Origin: Flavobacteriales bacterium
Lineage (GTDB): Bacteria > Bacteroidota > Bacteroidia > Flavobacteriales_F > PHOS-HE28
Direction of reading: 5' to 3'
Length of the DNA: 22,632 nucleotides
Assembly: GCA_016717225.1 (NCBI GenBank)
Contig: JADKGB010000030.1
Coordinates: 1 to 22,632, forward strand
Part shown: in pieces, positions 1 to 7,298 of the stretch
Position numbering within the stretch: position 1 is the first letter of the stretch
How the letters are laid out: every line of letters begins with the position of its first letter
Made by a program: the position numbers and the translations under genes
Notes under the pieces: model-generated
Told to the model about the DNA's origin: nothing
The model's database searches: none
What the model saw: only the letters and a program-made list of their open reading frames with translations

Positions 1-463
1 TGTGTTCTTCGGCGTTGTAGGTGTAGTTGTGGTGTTGTAGCGAATGGGCCTTTATGGTGAGCACTTGCTTATATGGGTAAAAGCGCAGATGCCCGGGTGT
101 GTAATGGCAAGGCCGCGCTTCGCGGAGCAGCAGTTCGAAAGTGGGCGGTTCTGCGTTCTGGTCAGTGGTCGGTTGGTTTTGGACAGGGGGCAGGTGTGGG
201 CCAGAAGAAGCGGAGCCGGAGGCCAATGGTGGCCAGCAGGCCAAGAGGCAGATTGGTGGTAGCACGCTGCCGTTGGCAGCTTGTTGAGTACTATACATAT
301 ATAGGTATGTAGGTGGGGCCGGTGGGCAACCGAGGCTGGCGTTGCTCTTGGGGTAGCGGCGCTGCTGCCGGCGCAGGCTGGCCACTTGGCGCGGGGTGGG
401 GTGCCGTTGTGGCCATGGTTGTGGGCGCAGGAGCCAGCGTTGGTTGAGGGTTATGAAGAGCAT
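1..463 (-). CDS. Possible partial CDS leaving the left edge, product unknown
   Basis: On the minus strand one frame stays open from about 676 to the window edge without a stop, roughly 225 codons. The ATG at 463 is the first plausible start; another ATG in the same frame lies at 298. The part nearest the edge reads like protein (for example LREARPCHYTPGHL, then KQVLTIKAHSL). The middle is rich in P, Q, R and H and looks less natural. Codon choice (ATA, CTA, CGG, GGG) is unlike the neighbouring genes, so this could be a non-coding or dispersed repeat sequence that happens to be open. I recognise no family. The start lies about 90 bases downstream of an ATACCC-N6-GGGTAT palindrome in the same orientation. 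Confidence 0.25.
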   Translation of the reverse strand, partial: MLFITLNQRWLLRPQPWPQRHPTPRQVASLRRQQRRYPKSNASLGCPPAPPTYLYMYSTQQAANGSVLPPICLLACWPPLASGSASSGPHLPPVQNQPTTDQNAEPPTFELLLREARPCHYTPGHLRFYPYKQVLTIKAHSLQHHNYTYNAEEH

Positions 464-707
464 TTCCACGGCGATGGGTGCCGTGGTTGAAAGCAGGTGT
501 ATGCCAAGCCCTGTGAGCCACGCGGACAAAGGATGGAATGCGCGTGTGCGTGTGCAATACCCAGAAGGGGGTATTTTTTGGGTGGAGCGGATAACGGTTT
601 GGTTGAAACCACCCCTGCCCCTCCTTGGGTGGCGCGGGCAAGACCCCGGATATGCGCACTGCTTCCGGGGCGCCCGCTAGGAGGGGAGAGATCTATCCGT
701 AGCCGAG
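464..707. other. Intergenic region
   Basis: Apart from the palindrome at 557-574, this stretch between the frameshifted T9SS gene and the uncertain left-edge frame holds only GC-rich sequence. It includes C-rich runs near 609-650. No gene, tRNA or clear terminator hairpin was found. Confidence 0.5.
557..574 (-). promoter_or_regulatory. ATACCC-N6-GGGTAT palindrome, copy 1
   Basis: On the minus strand an A-tract (five A) runs into ATACCC, six spacer bases CCTTCT, then GGGTAT followed by TG. A second copy with identical half-sites and spacing lies at 20484-20501 on the plus strand. Both are 75-95 bases upstream of a possible start codon in the same direction. This suggests a regulatory site for a dimeric DNA-binding protein or a small mRNA-leader hairpin. 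The function is inferred. Confidence 0.45.
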
Positions 708-1984
708 CTATCGCGCCAACACCACCCTTACCACCTCTCGCCCTGCGCGCAGCATGAAGATGCCGCTGCCGAATTCTACTACCGGTATCGACGCACTGTT
801 CGCCTGAACGGAGGTCTGGAAGCACAAGCGCCCTTGCACATCGAACAGTTCCACGTTCCCGAGGGCTTGCCATCGATCCGTTGCAGTTGGAGACTGGTTC
901 CCTGCTGCACGGCAGAAAGTCCACTTGGAGAAAACGAGGTCTCAATACCATTGCCACTGTCGGCACAGTGCAGGTAAAAGTCGAAGGGCATAGGCACAGG
1001 CAGTGACCAGGTAACCGCTTGTGAAGGGCCACTGATGAAGCCTTCTATCGCCACATTGAAGACCGGGGCACCTCCGGTGGGCTCTTGGTTCGGGTTCACT
1101 TCCATCGTGTAGCTGCCAGGTGCTAGGCAAATGGTATCGGCATCGTATTCCATCCCGAAGCCCAATTCGAATTGCCCGCTGCTCGCCACGAGCAAGTCAC
1201 TGTCGAAGATGGTCCACTCGTAGGTGCCGATCGGGATGCCTCCACCCAGGTTCTGGATGGTGGGTATGAGTGTGGCGCAGGGTGGCGCCGGGCACAGATC
1301 AATGGGAAGCGTCCACTCACAAGCAAGCACGGTGGTGCCGAGCGTCCACAATTCCAGGTTGCCGGTGAATTGGCCGTTCGGTATGATGGCGCCTTCGTTG
1401 ACCTGCAGCATATGCCAGCTGTCGCCAGCGATGCCGAAGAAGTTCACGGTCTCAACGGCAAGCGTGTCGTTGTTGGCATCGAAGAGGATGAAATTCGGAT
1501 AGTCGAAGAGCTGGTTGAAGTTGTTGTTCTGAACATGCACCACGATCTCGTTTTCGTTGAACGCGTGCCATTGGATGGAAACGAGGGCCAGACTATCGCA
1601 GGCCGCTCCGAAGTCGCTTACCACGAACTGGTGCTGCGGCTGTGGAGCGAAGTCGCCCACGTTCTGGGTGGCCAACACGATGGTGTAGGTGCCGGCAGGG
1701 AGTTGCCCAATTGCCACCGGTTCAACGTGCGGAACGATCACGGTCGCGCCACCGGGATCGGCAGCGGCGATGGTGATGGTAACCACGGAACCCGTGACTT
1801 GTGCGCTGGTGCCGACCACATAAGCGCCGGTGCTCGAGAGGCCACCGATCAGGTTGATGTTGATGTAGTCGGACGTGGTGGGCTGCTGCGGAACAACCGC
1901 GATCTCGTCGATGTAGAAATAGGTCTGAGCGCTGGCGAGTGTGGAACAGGCGAGCGCGATGCAGGAGAGTAGCTGTTTGATCAT
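708..1984 (-). CDS. Secreted T9SS-type protein with frameshifted sorting domain
   Basis: The start at 1984 gives a clear signal peptide (MIKQLLSCIALACSTLASAQ, cleavage before Q). About 340 residues of beta-rich, N/T/G-rich extracellular sequence follow. The uninterrupted frame stops at 779 with a basic, unnatural tail after the motif QLQRIDGKP. If one base is added near 861-866, where the minus strand reads CCC, the frame continues to a TAG at 708-710. It then encodes a typical type A sorting domain: LGNVELFDVQGRL, then FGSGIFMLRAG, ending VVRVVLAR. The restored protein is about 425 residues. Such domains direct proteins through the outer membrane by the type IX system. The break is either a sequencing indel in a C run or a real mutation that would remove export. 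The family is otherwise unrecognised. Confidence 0.85.
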
Positions 1985-2011
1985 GGGTGAACAGGTTGCA
2001 GTAGGTAGACG

Positions 2012-2019
2012 CAAAATAA
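2012..2019 (-). promoter_or_regulatory. Possible -7 promoter box of the T9SS-type gene
   Basis: The minus strand reads TTATTTTG, one mismatch from the Bacteroidota -7 consensus TAnnTTTG. It lies 27 bases upstream of the ATG at 1984. No TTG box at the expected -33 distance is evident, so support is weak. Confidence 0.3.
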
Positions 2020-2064
2020 ATGCGATCCGCCGCCTGCGGTTCACCTGTGCGATCAACAAGGGGG

Positions 2065-2724
2065 TTAATTCCCGAGCAACTTCCCGATATCCCCGATCGC
2101 CCTATCCACATCTTCGGTGGATGTGCCGTCGTAGAAACCACGCAAGCGGCCCAGTGTATCGGCGAGGATGAAGTTCTCGGTATGCACGAAATCATCGGGA
2201 CCACCGCTGCCGGTATCCTTCACGGCGAACCAACTTTTGCGCGCCAAGCGGTAGATCTGTTCCCGATCACCGGTGAGCAAGCGCCAGCGCGAAGGATCGG
2301 CTCCATGAAGGTCCGCATAGGCTTTCAGTGCAGGTACACTGTCGATCTCGGGCGTAACGGAGTGGGAGAGGAGCAGCACGCGATCATCGTCTTTGTAGGC
2401 CGCCTGAACGCGTTCCAACTGGTCGCTCATTTTGGGGCAGATGCTACCACACGTGGTGAAGAAGAAATCGGCGAGCACCACTTTCCCTTTGGTGTCAGCA
2501 AGCGTAACGGTGCGGCCGTCCTGATCGGTGAGGTTGAAGTCGAGGATGTGGTGTTCGGTGTTGGAGGTGCGCAGCGAAGGATCAACCAGCTGCGGGTTCA
2601 ATTGGGCAGGCGTGTAGATCGGCAGATCACTGCTGGGTCTGATGATGAAGTACGCGATGCCTACCCCCACTGCGAAAAGCAATAGGAAGAGCAATGCGCG
2701 GAAGAGGAGAGGGCGGCGGCTCAT
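2065..2724 (-). CDS. SCO1/SenC family thioredoxin-fold protein
   Basis: A 219-residue membrane-anchored thioredoxin-fold protein of the SCO1/SenC/PrrC family. These proteins deliver copper to the CuA site of cytochrome c oxidase or act as thiol reductases on the outer face of the inner membrane. One N-terminal membrane segment spans residues 9-28. The copper-binding CxxxC lies in TTCGSICPKM (C92, C96) and the conserved distal histidine is H181 in VHTENFILAD. The start at 2724 (MSRRPLLFRA) was chosen because it puts the charged residues directly before the membrane helix. The longer frame to 2829 would run into the 27-bp repeats and looks non-coding. No cytochrome oxidase gene is in the window, so the partner is not visible. 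Confidence 0.9.
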   Translation of the reverse strand: MSRRPLLFRALLFLLLFAVGVGIAYFIIRPSSDLPIYTPAQLNPQLVDPSLRTSNTEHHILDFNLTDQDGRTVTLADTKGKVVLADFFFTTCGSICPKMSDQLERVQAAYKDDDRVLLLSHSVTPEIDSVPALKAYADLHGADPSRWRLLTGDREQIYRLARKSWFAVKDTGSGGPDDFVHTENFILADTLGRLRGFYDGTSTEDVDRAIGDIGKLLGN

Positions 2725-2774
2725 GATCCGGGCGTAAAGGTCGTGAAGGCGGAGAAGCGTTTTCTCATGTGAAC

Positions 2775-2846
2775 ATGTGGACATGTGAACATGTGCCCAT
2801 GGCGGGGTAGGATTCGCTGATGTGGACATGTGAACATGTGCCCATG
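2775..2846. repeat. Two identical 27-bp direct repeats
   Basis: The same 27 bases occur at 2775-2801 and 2820-2846, separated by 18 bases. Each begins atgtggacatgtgaacatg and ends tgcccatg. The unit is itself built from acatgtg/gaacatgt motifs that are nearly self-complementary, and a further partial copy precedes it at 2766-2775. It lies between the SCO1 gene and the DUF2490-like gene, upstream of the former, and no gene is recognised in it. Confidence 0.8.
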
Positions 2847-2907
2847 ATGCCGTTCGTAGGATCCGACTTCATGTTCAGCTACATGGGATAACCTCCCCCA
2901 GAAACCG

Positions 2908-3672
2908 TTACGGCTTGAATTTGTATTCGTAGGCTACGCCGAAGATCCAGCGGTACTGCAGGTTCGAGAGGTTCTGCTCGCGATCATAGCGCAAGCTCAG
3001 GTCGATCGCATGGTCCTTCGTGATCTCCCATTCCACACCGCCGCCATAGCGCATACCGATGATGCGGTTGCCGGTGAAGTGCAGCGCGGTGAAGGACTCT
3101 GCGGCCACGTACGGGTCGAAATCGAATTTAGGGGTCCGCCACGAAAGCTGCACGCGATTGCGCACGATGTCGCGGTAGCGGATGGGCACAACGAACTCGT
3201 GTTGCCAGATCAAGCGGTAGCCTATGCCGTACTTGCCGAACTTGTATTCGGTGTCGCCCTGCACATCGATGCGGTGGGTGTTGTTGCTGTACTTGTCGCG
3301 GAAGTTGTAGCGGTGCTCCAGTGTGAGGCGCGCGTACTTGTGGAAGCGGTAACGCACGCCTGCCACAGTATAAAAGAGCTTGCTGCTGGTGAGGTTCTCG
3401 TTGCCGCGATAGCCCACTTCACCGGTGAGGCGGAAATTGTACTTGAAGGATCGTTCCAGCTTTTTCTGCTTGGCCGCATCCTTTTCCTGCTGCTCGGGTG
3501 TGCGCACTTTCTTGCTCTTCTTCTTCTCCTTGAAGAACCGCATTTCGAAACCGGAGCTCAACCACAATTCCGCATCAGTGCTTGGTAAGCGCAATGGTTT
3601 TTCCTGCGCACGCGCCGAGAAGCACGCACATAGCATGAGAACGAAAAGAGCGGTTCGCGAAAGGGAACTCAA
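2908..3672 (-). CDS. DUF2490-like outer-membrane beta-barrel protein
   Basis: About 254 residues with a signal peptide (TALFVLMLCACFSARAQ, cleavage before Q). A Lys/Glu-rich stretch follows (FKEKKKSKKVRTPEQQEK). Then come alternating aromatic/polar strands typical of a barrel: FYTVAGVRYRF, LEHRYNFRDKY, YGIGYRLIWQHEF, ending in FGVAYEYKFKP. This resembles the DUF2490 family, in which AELW near the mature N terminus and HRYNFR-like strands are usual. The substrate or role is unknown. No ATG gives a full signal peptide. The TTG at 3672 does, and it overlaps the stop of the upstream lipoprotein gene as TTGA, implying coupled translation. The ATG further in (MLCACFSARAQ) would cut the signal peptide too short. 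Confidence 0.75.
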   Translation of the reverse strand: MSSLSRTALFVLMLCACFSARAQEKPLRLPSTDAELWLSSGFEMRFFKEKKKSKKVRTPEQQEKDAAKQKKLERSFKYNFRLTGEVGYRGNENLTSSKLFYTVAGVRYRFHKYARLTLEHRYNFRDKYSNNTHRIDVQGDTEYKFGKYGIGYRLIWQHEFVVPIRYRDIVRNRVQLSWRTPKFDFDPYVAAESFTALHFTGNRIIGMRYGGGVEWEITKDHAIDLSLRYDREQNLSNLQYRWIFGVAYEYKFKP

Positions 3673-4076
3673 TAGTTCAGGGCCGTCAACGTTCCCACGT
3701 TCACCACATAATCCTTGCCCGTTGCGCTCGCGGAAGCCTGAACCGCGACTTGTCCGCTGGGGCAACTCGCCAAGAGGTCGTTGCACTCGCCGTAGGTGTA
3801 CACCCGGTAATCGCCTTCACGCAACCACGAGAACACGAAGAGGCCATCGGGACCGGTGCGCACATCATCGTCGTAGAAATCGTGATCGCCGTACACGATG
3901 TACACGCGCGCTTCCGGATAGGCGTATGGTTCGCCGGTGGGTGTTCCGCTGATGGAAACGTTCTGGCGCACCACGTACCCGCGTATTTCGGATTTGCCGC
4001 CAATGCCGGGTTCTTTCTTGCAAGCAGAAAACAGGAAACACATCAGCACAGTGAGAAAAGTTAACGAACGCATCAT
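3669..4076 (-). CDS. Small lipoprotein, hypothetical
   Basis: A 135-residue lipoprotein. The N terminus MMRSLTFLTVLMCFLFSACKKEP has a hydrophobic core and a lipobox LFSAC, so Cys19 would be lipidated and the protein anchored to a membrane. The rest resembles one carboxypeptidase-regulatory-like beta-sandwich: a start such as SEIRGYVVRQNVSISGTPTGE, a region YPEARVYIVYGDHDFYDDD, and the pair TGPDGLFVFSWLREGDYRVYTY, which is the usual pattern of such domains. The second ATG at 4073 is equally possible as start. It overlaps the downstream DUF2490-like gene by four bases, so the two probably form a two-gene outer-envelope operon. Confidence 0.8.
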   Translation of the reverse strand: MMRSLTFLTVLMCFLFSACKKEPGIGGKSEIRGYVVRQNVSISGTPTGEPYAYPEARVYIVYGDHDFYDDDVRTGPDGLFVFSWLREGDYRVYTYGECNDLLASCPSGQVAVQASASATGKDYVVNVGTLTALNY

Positions 4077-4093
4077 GATCCAGTTAAGGCGCG

Positions 4094-4101
4094 CTAAAGT
4101 A
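4094..4101 (-). promoter_or_regulatory. Possible -7 box before the lipoprotein gene
   Basis: The minus strand reads TACTTTAG, one mismatch from TAnnTTTG, 17 bases before the ATG at 4076. A very similar box, TACTTTCG, precedes pyrE. No -33 element was identified. Confidence 0.3.
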
Positions 4102-4109
4102 GAAGGAGT

Positions 4110-4860
4110 AGGGTGGTCTCACACGGAGGGGCGAGGGATGCTTGGGTGGGTGTCACGCGGAGGCGCTGAGGCGCGGAGGAATGCGTGGTGGGTGGGTGTT
4201 CCGTGGAGCGGAGGAGTTTGGAGCAAGGGTATCACGGGAACGCTGTGGCGCGGAAATGCAGGGAGTGGGTGGCACGCGGAGGCGCATTGGATTGGGGAAA
4301 AGGTCTCACGCGGAGACGCTGAGGCGCGGAGAAATGCAGGTGGGTTGACCTTGGGTTTGGAAAGGTCTCACGCGGAGGCGCTGAGGCGCGGAGAAATGCA
4401 GGTGGGTTGACACTTGGAGGCGCATGGGTTTGGAGAAAAGGTCTCACGCGGAGACGCTGAGGCGCGGAGAAATGCAGGTGGGTTGACACTTGGAGGCGCA
4501 TGGGTTTGGAGAAAAGGTCTCACGCGGAGACGCTGAGGCGCGGAGAAATGCAGGTGGGTTGACACTTGGAGGCGCATGGGTTTGGAGAAAAGGTCTCACG
4601 CGGAGACGCTGAGGCGCGGAGAAAAAGGTGCAGGTGGGTGACACGGAGGGGGGGGGTCACGCGGAGGCGCTGAGGCGCGGAGGAATGCGGGTTGGGTGGG
4701 TGTGCCATGGAGCGAATGAGTTTGGAGAAAAGGCGGGGGGGGGTCACGCGGAGGCGCTGAGGCGCGGTGAATGCGGCTTAGGTGGGTCTGCGGAGGCAGA
4801 GAGGCACGGAGGAATGCGGGTTGGGTAAGTGTCACCCGGAGGCGCTGAGACGCGGTTAGT
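4110..4860 (+). repeat. Left repeat array of the GxxExxY island
   Basis: This gene-free stretch is built from about ten copies of a unit whose core reads tcacgcggaggcgctgaggc followed by gcggagraatgc. Copies begin near 4153, 4272 (partial), 4304, 4366, 4442, 4518, 4594, 4657, 4744 and 4832 (last one degenerate). Spacers are G/T-rich (gggttgggtgggtg). Two runs of nine G occur at 4648-4656 and 4735-4743. Open frames through the array only reflect the period and are not called as genes. The same core in the reverse orientation occurs on the other side of the GxxExxY gene. Confidence 0.9.
4364..4624 (+). repeat. 76-bp tandem repeat within the left array
   Basis: The junction ggtctcacgcgga recurs at 4364, 4440, 4516 and 4592, exactly 76 bases apart. 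The copies at 4440, 4516 and 4592 are nearly identical; the first has ggaggc where the others have ggagac. A shortened related unit (62 bases) lies at 4302-4363. Such high identity suggests recent expansion. Confidence 0.9.
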
Positions 4861-4879
4861 TCACCTGAAGGGCCAATGA

Positions 4880-5257
4880 TCAGAAGTTGTTCACGATACG
4901 TTTCAAGCCTTGCTTCAATGTGGGGGCGCCGAAGTTGACCAGCAGGCCTACCCGCAGGTCAAGTAGGCGGAGATATGTGAGGACCTGTTTGCCATGGACC
5001 GGGGCGAACTGCTCAACGGACTTCAACTCAACCACCACTTGGCCTTCGACTAGAAGGTCTATGCGCAGACCATCATCGAATCTCATTCCATCAAATTCGA
5101 ACGACACGAGCTTTTGCCGTTCGACACGCAAACCTCGATTCACAAGGCGCCGAGCCAACACGGTTTCATAAACCGACTCCAACAGGCCGGGTCCGAGTCC
5201 TTGATGGATCTGAAAGCACTCGTCAACGATGATCCCGGTAATATCATTGAGTTCCAT
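4880..5257 (-). CDS. GxxExxY family protein (PD-(D/E)XK nuclease-like)
   Basis: A 125-residue protein of the GxxExxY family (PF13366), which is related to PD-(D/E)XK nucleases and has no settled function. The naming motif is GLLESVY (G24, E27, Y30). The putative nuclease core is D67 in LRIDLLV and E77-x-K79 in VVVELKS, with Q91-x3-Y95 behind it. All expected residues are present, so the protein should be folded and possibly active. The ATG at 5257 (MELNDITGIIVDE) matches the usual family start. The longer frame begins with TTG at 5296. The gene lies alone between two repeat arrays of opposite orientation, a setting that suggests it moves or is maintained together with them. Whether it acts on the repeats is unknown. 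Confidence 0.9.
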   Translation of the reverse strand: MELNDITGIIVDECFQIHQGLGPGLLESVYETVLARRLVNRGLRVERQKLVSFEFDGMRFDDGLRIDLLVEGQVVVELKSVEQFAPVHGKQVLTYLRLLDLRVGLLVNFGAPTLKQGLKRIVNNF

Positions 5258-5334
5258 TGGCGGTGGAAAGTAATCGTCTCCGTATTCCAACAGCAACCTT
5301 CACAACGAAATCCGGGAACAAGGTCAGCTGCGTC

Positions 5335-5520
5335 CTCTGCATTCACCGCGTCTCCGCGCCTCCGCGTGAGAAACCCAACGCTCATCTGTATCCCTCACGA
5401 TCCATGATGACTGTCACGACCCCGCGCTCTCTGCATTCACCGCGCCTCAGCGTCTCTGCGTGCGAACCCCAACCCTCTGCATTCACCGCGCCAGAGCGCC
5501 TCTGCGTGCGAACCCCAACC
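5335..5520 (-). repeat. Right repeat array of the GxxExxY island (inverted)
   Basis: Three copies of a 46-base unit start at 5335, 5429 and 5475, with the last two directly adjacent. Each reads ctctgcattcaccgcg, then a variable cctcagcgtctctgcgtg-like core, then cgaaccccaacc. The core is the reverse complement of the left-array core (gcggtgaatgc / gacgctgaggcgcgg), so the two arrays form inverted flanks around the GxxExxY gene. The array ends six bases before the stop codon of the acyl-CoA ligase gene. Confidence 0.85.
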
Positions 5521-5525
5521 CTTCT

Positions 5526-7298
5526 TTACACCTGTGCCGACCCCGCGTACAACCGCTCCACCACTTCCGCGCAACGCGTCATGATCACTTTGCGGCGAAG
5601 GGAAAGCTTCGGGGTGAGCTCGCCTGCGTTGATGGTCCATTCGGTGGGTAGCAATGCGATCTTCTTGATCTGCTCCCAATGACCAAGATCCTCATTGGCG
5701 CGATCGATAGAGGGTTGGTAAAGCGCGATCACACGTGGATCCAACACGGCTTCTTCCTTCGTATTGAACGGTATGTTGTTCTGCGCGCAACGCTCTTTCA
5801 ATGCCTCGAAGTTGGGGACGATCAATGCTGCGGGGAATCGCTGGTACTCGCCCACCACCATCACTTGTTCCACCAATCGCGAAGCCTTCAGCTTGTTCTC
5901 GATGGGCTGCGGGGCCACATATTTGCCGCCGCTGGTCTTGAACATTTCCTTTTTGCGATCGGTGATGCGGAGGAAGCCTTCGCTGGTCAATTCGCCAATG
6001 TCACCCGTATGGAACCAGCCATCCGGGGTAAGGACTTCGGCGGTCATCTCAGGCTCGTTGTAATAACCGATCATCACGTTGGGGCCTTTGATCAGGATCT
6101 CTCCATCTTCCGCGATACGCACCTGCACATCGCGAATGGGTTTGCCCACGGTACCGAAGCGGAACTGGTCATTGCGTGCATCGTTCACACTCACCACAGG
6201 ACTTGTCTCGGTAAGGCCGTAGCCTTCCATGAGCGGAATGCCCGCTGCGTTGAAAATGCGCGCGAGCCGCACTTGCAGCGCACTGCTGCCACTGGCCACG
6301 CACCGCACATTGCCGCCCAACGCCGCCTGCCACTTGCTGAAGATCAGTTTGCGTGCGAGTTTCAACTGCTGGTCGTACCACCACGAACGGCCATGCACAT
6401 CGTAGCGTTCGCCGAGCGCCAGGGCCCAGAAGAAGAGCATGCGTTTGACACCGGTGAGCGCTTCACCTTTCGCCAGGATACGCGCATAGATCTTCTCCAA
6501 CAAACGCGGCACAGCCGTGAACACATGCGGTTGCACTTCGCGGATGCGATCGCCGAGATCTTCGAGCGTGGGCTGGAAATAGATGCTCACCCCTGTGCGC
6601 ATGTAGAGGTACATGAGCATGCGTTCGTAGATGTGGCAGAGCGGCAGAAAGCTGATGGTGCGCGCCCCGCTATCCACGGGCAGTCGCTCGAAACTGGCCT
6701 CCACGTTGCTCAGGATGTTGCCGTGCGTGAGCATCACCCCCTTGGGCCGGCCGGTGGTTCCGCTGGTATAGATGATGCTGGCCAGGTCGTGGTACTTGAC
6801 GTTCTGCTTGTAACGATCGAGCAATGCACGGTCACCGTTGGCGCCAAGATCCAGCAATTCGCTCCAGTGGCGTGCACCTTCCAACCGATCAAAACTGAAA
6901 AGGTGTTCCATCGCTGGAGCATCGGTTCGGGCTTCCATCCCTTTGGCCAGTATGTCCTTGTCCCCCGCGAAGAAGAGTTTGGCTCCGCTATGCTTCAGCA
7001 CATAGGCATAGTCCCCTGCGGTGCTGGTAGGATAGAGCGGAACATTGATCGCGCCGATGCGCAACAGCGCTTGATCGAGCAGGCACCATTCGGTGCGGTT
7101 GCCGCTGGCCAAGGCCACCTTGTCGCCGGGTTTGATCCCCAGCGACATCAAGCCCATGGCCAAGCACTCGCTCACGTCCAACACTTGTTGGGTGCTATAC
7201 TTCCGCCATTCGCCACCTTCTTTTGTGGCAAGGCAATCGGCCTGTGGGCAGTTGGCCAGCTGGTGGTCCAGGATGTCGAAAAGGCGTTCGATCTTCAT
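5526..7298 (-). CDS. Long-chain acyl-CoA synthetase (AMP-forming)
   Basis: About 590 residues, the usual length of the bacterial FadD15/FAA1-like long-chain fatty acid-CoA ligases. It activates fatty acids to acyl-CoA through an acyl-AMP intermediate, at the inner face of the cytoplasmic membrane. Visible motifs are the ATP/AMP loop YTSGTTGRPKGV (177-188), the adenine motif EGYGLTETSP, the hinge motif GWFHTGDIG followed by ITDRKKEMFKTSGGKYV, and a C-terminal lysine in GELTPKLSLRRK. The ATG at 7298 (MKIERLFDIL) was preferred over the GTG just before it. Its 3' end abuts the right repeat array. It lies directly downstream of the secreted hypothetical gene and may be cotranscribed with it. Confidence 0.95.
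   Translation of the reverse strand: MKIERLFDILDHQLANCPQADCLATKEGGEWRKYSTQQVLDVSECLAMGLMSLGIKPGDKVALASGNRTEWCLLDQALLRIGAINVPLYPTSTAGDYAYVLKHSGAKLFFAGDKDILAKGMEARTDAPAMEHLFSFDRLEGARHWSELLDLGANGDRALLDRYKQNVKYHDLASIIYTSGTTGRPKGVMLTHGNILSNVEASFERLPVDSGARTISFLPLCHIYERMLMYLYMRTGVSIYFQPTLEDLGDRIREVQPHVFTAVPRLLEKIYARILAKGEALTGVKRMLFFWALALGERYDVHGRSWWYDQQLKLARKLIFSKWQAALGGNVRCVASGSSALQVRLARIFNAAGIPLMEGYGLTETSPVVSVNDARNDQFRFGTVGKPIRDVQVRIAEDGEILIKGPNVMIGYYNEPEMTAEVLTPDGWFHTGDIGELTSEGFLRITDRKKEMFKTSGGKYVAPQPIENKLKASRLVEQVMVVGEYQRFPAALIVPNFEALKERCAQNNIPFNTKEEAVLDPRVIALYQPSIDRANEDLGHWEQIKKIALLPTEWTINAGELTPKLSLRRKVIMTRCAEVVERLYAGSAQV

Noticed and set aside
1172..1972. 266-codon plus-strand open frame opposite the T9SS gene
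   Set aside because: It is antisense to a protein with signal peptide and sorting domain, and shows no motifs.
2725..2829. 35-residue N-terminal extension of the SCO1 protein
   Set aside because: It runs into the direct repeats and would place a long polar stretch before the membrane anchor.
4232..4835. Several overlapping minus-strand open frames (proline/arginine-rich, repeating SAPQRLRV)
   Set aside because: They only follow the repeat period of the left array, and overlap each other in different units. They have no start context or family.
4110..4860. CRISPR array
   Set aside because: Spacers between repeat cores are similar to each other rather than unique, periods vary, and no cas genes are nearby.
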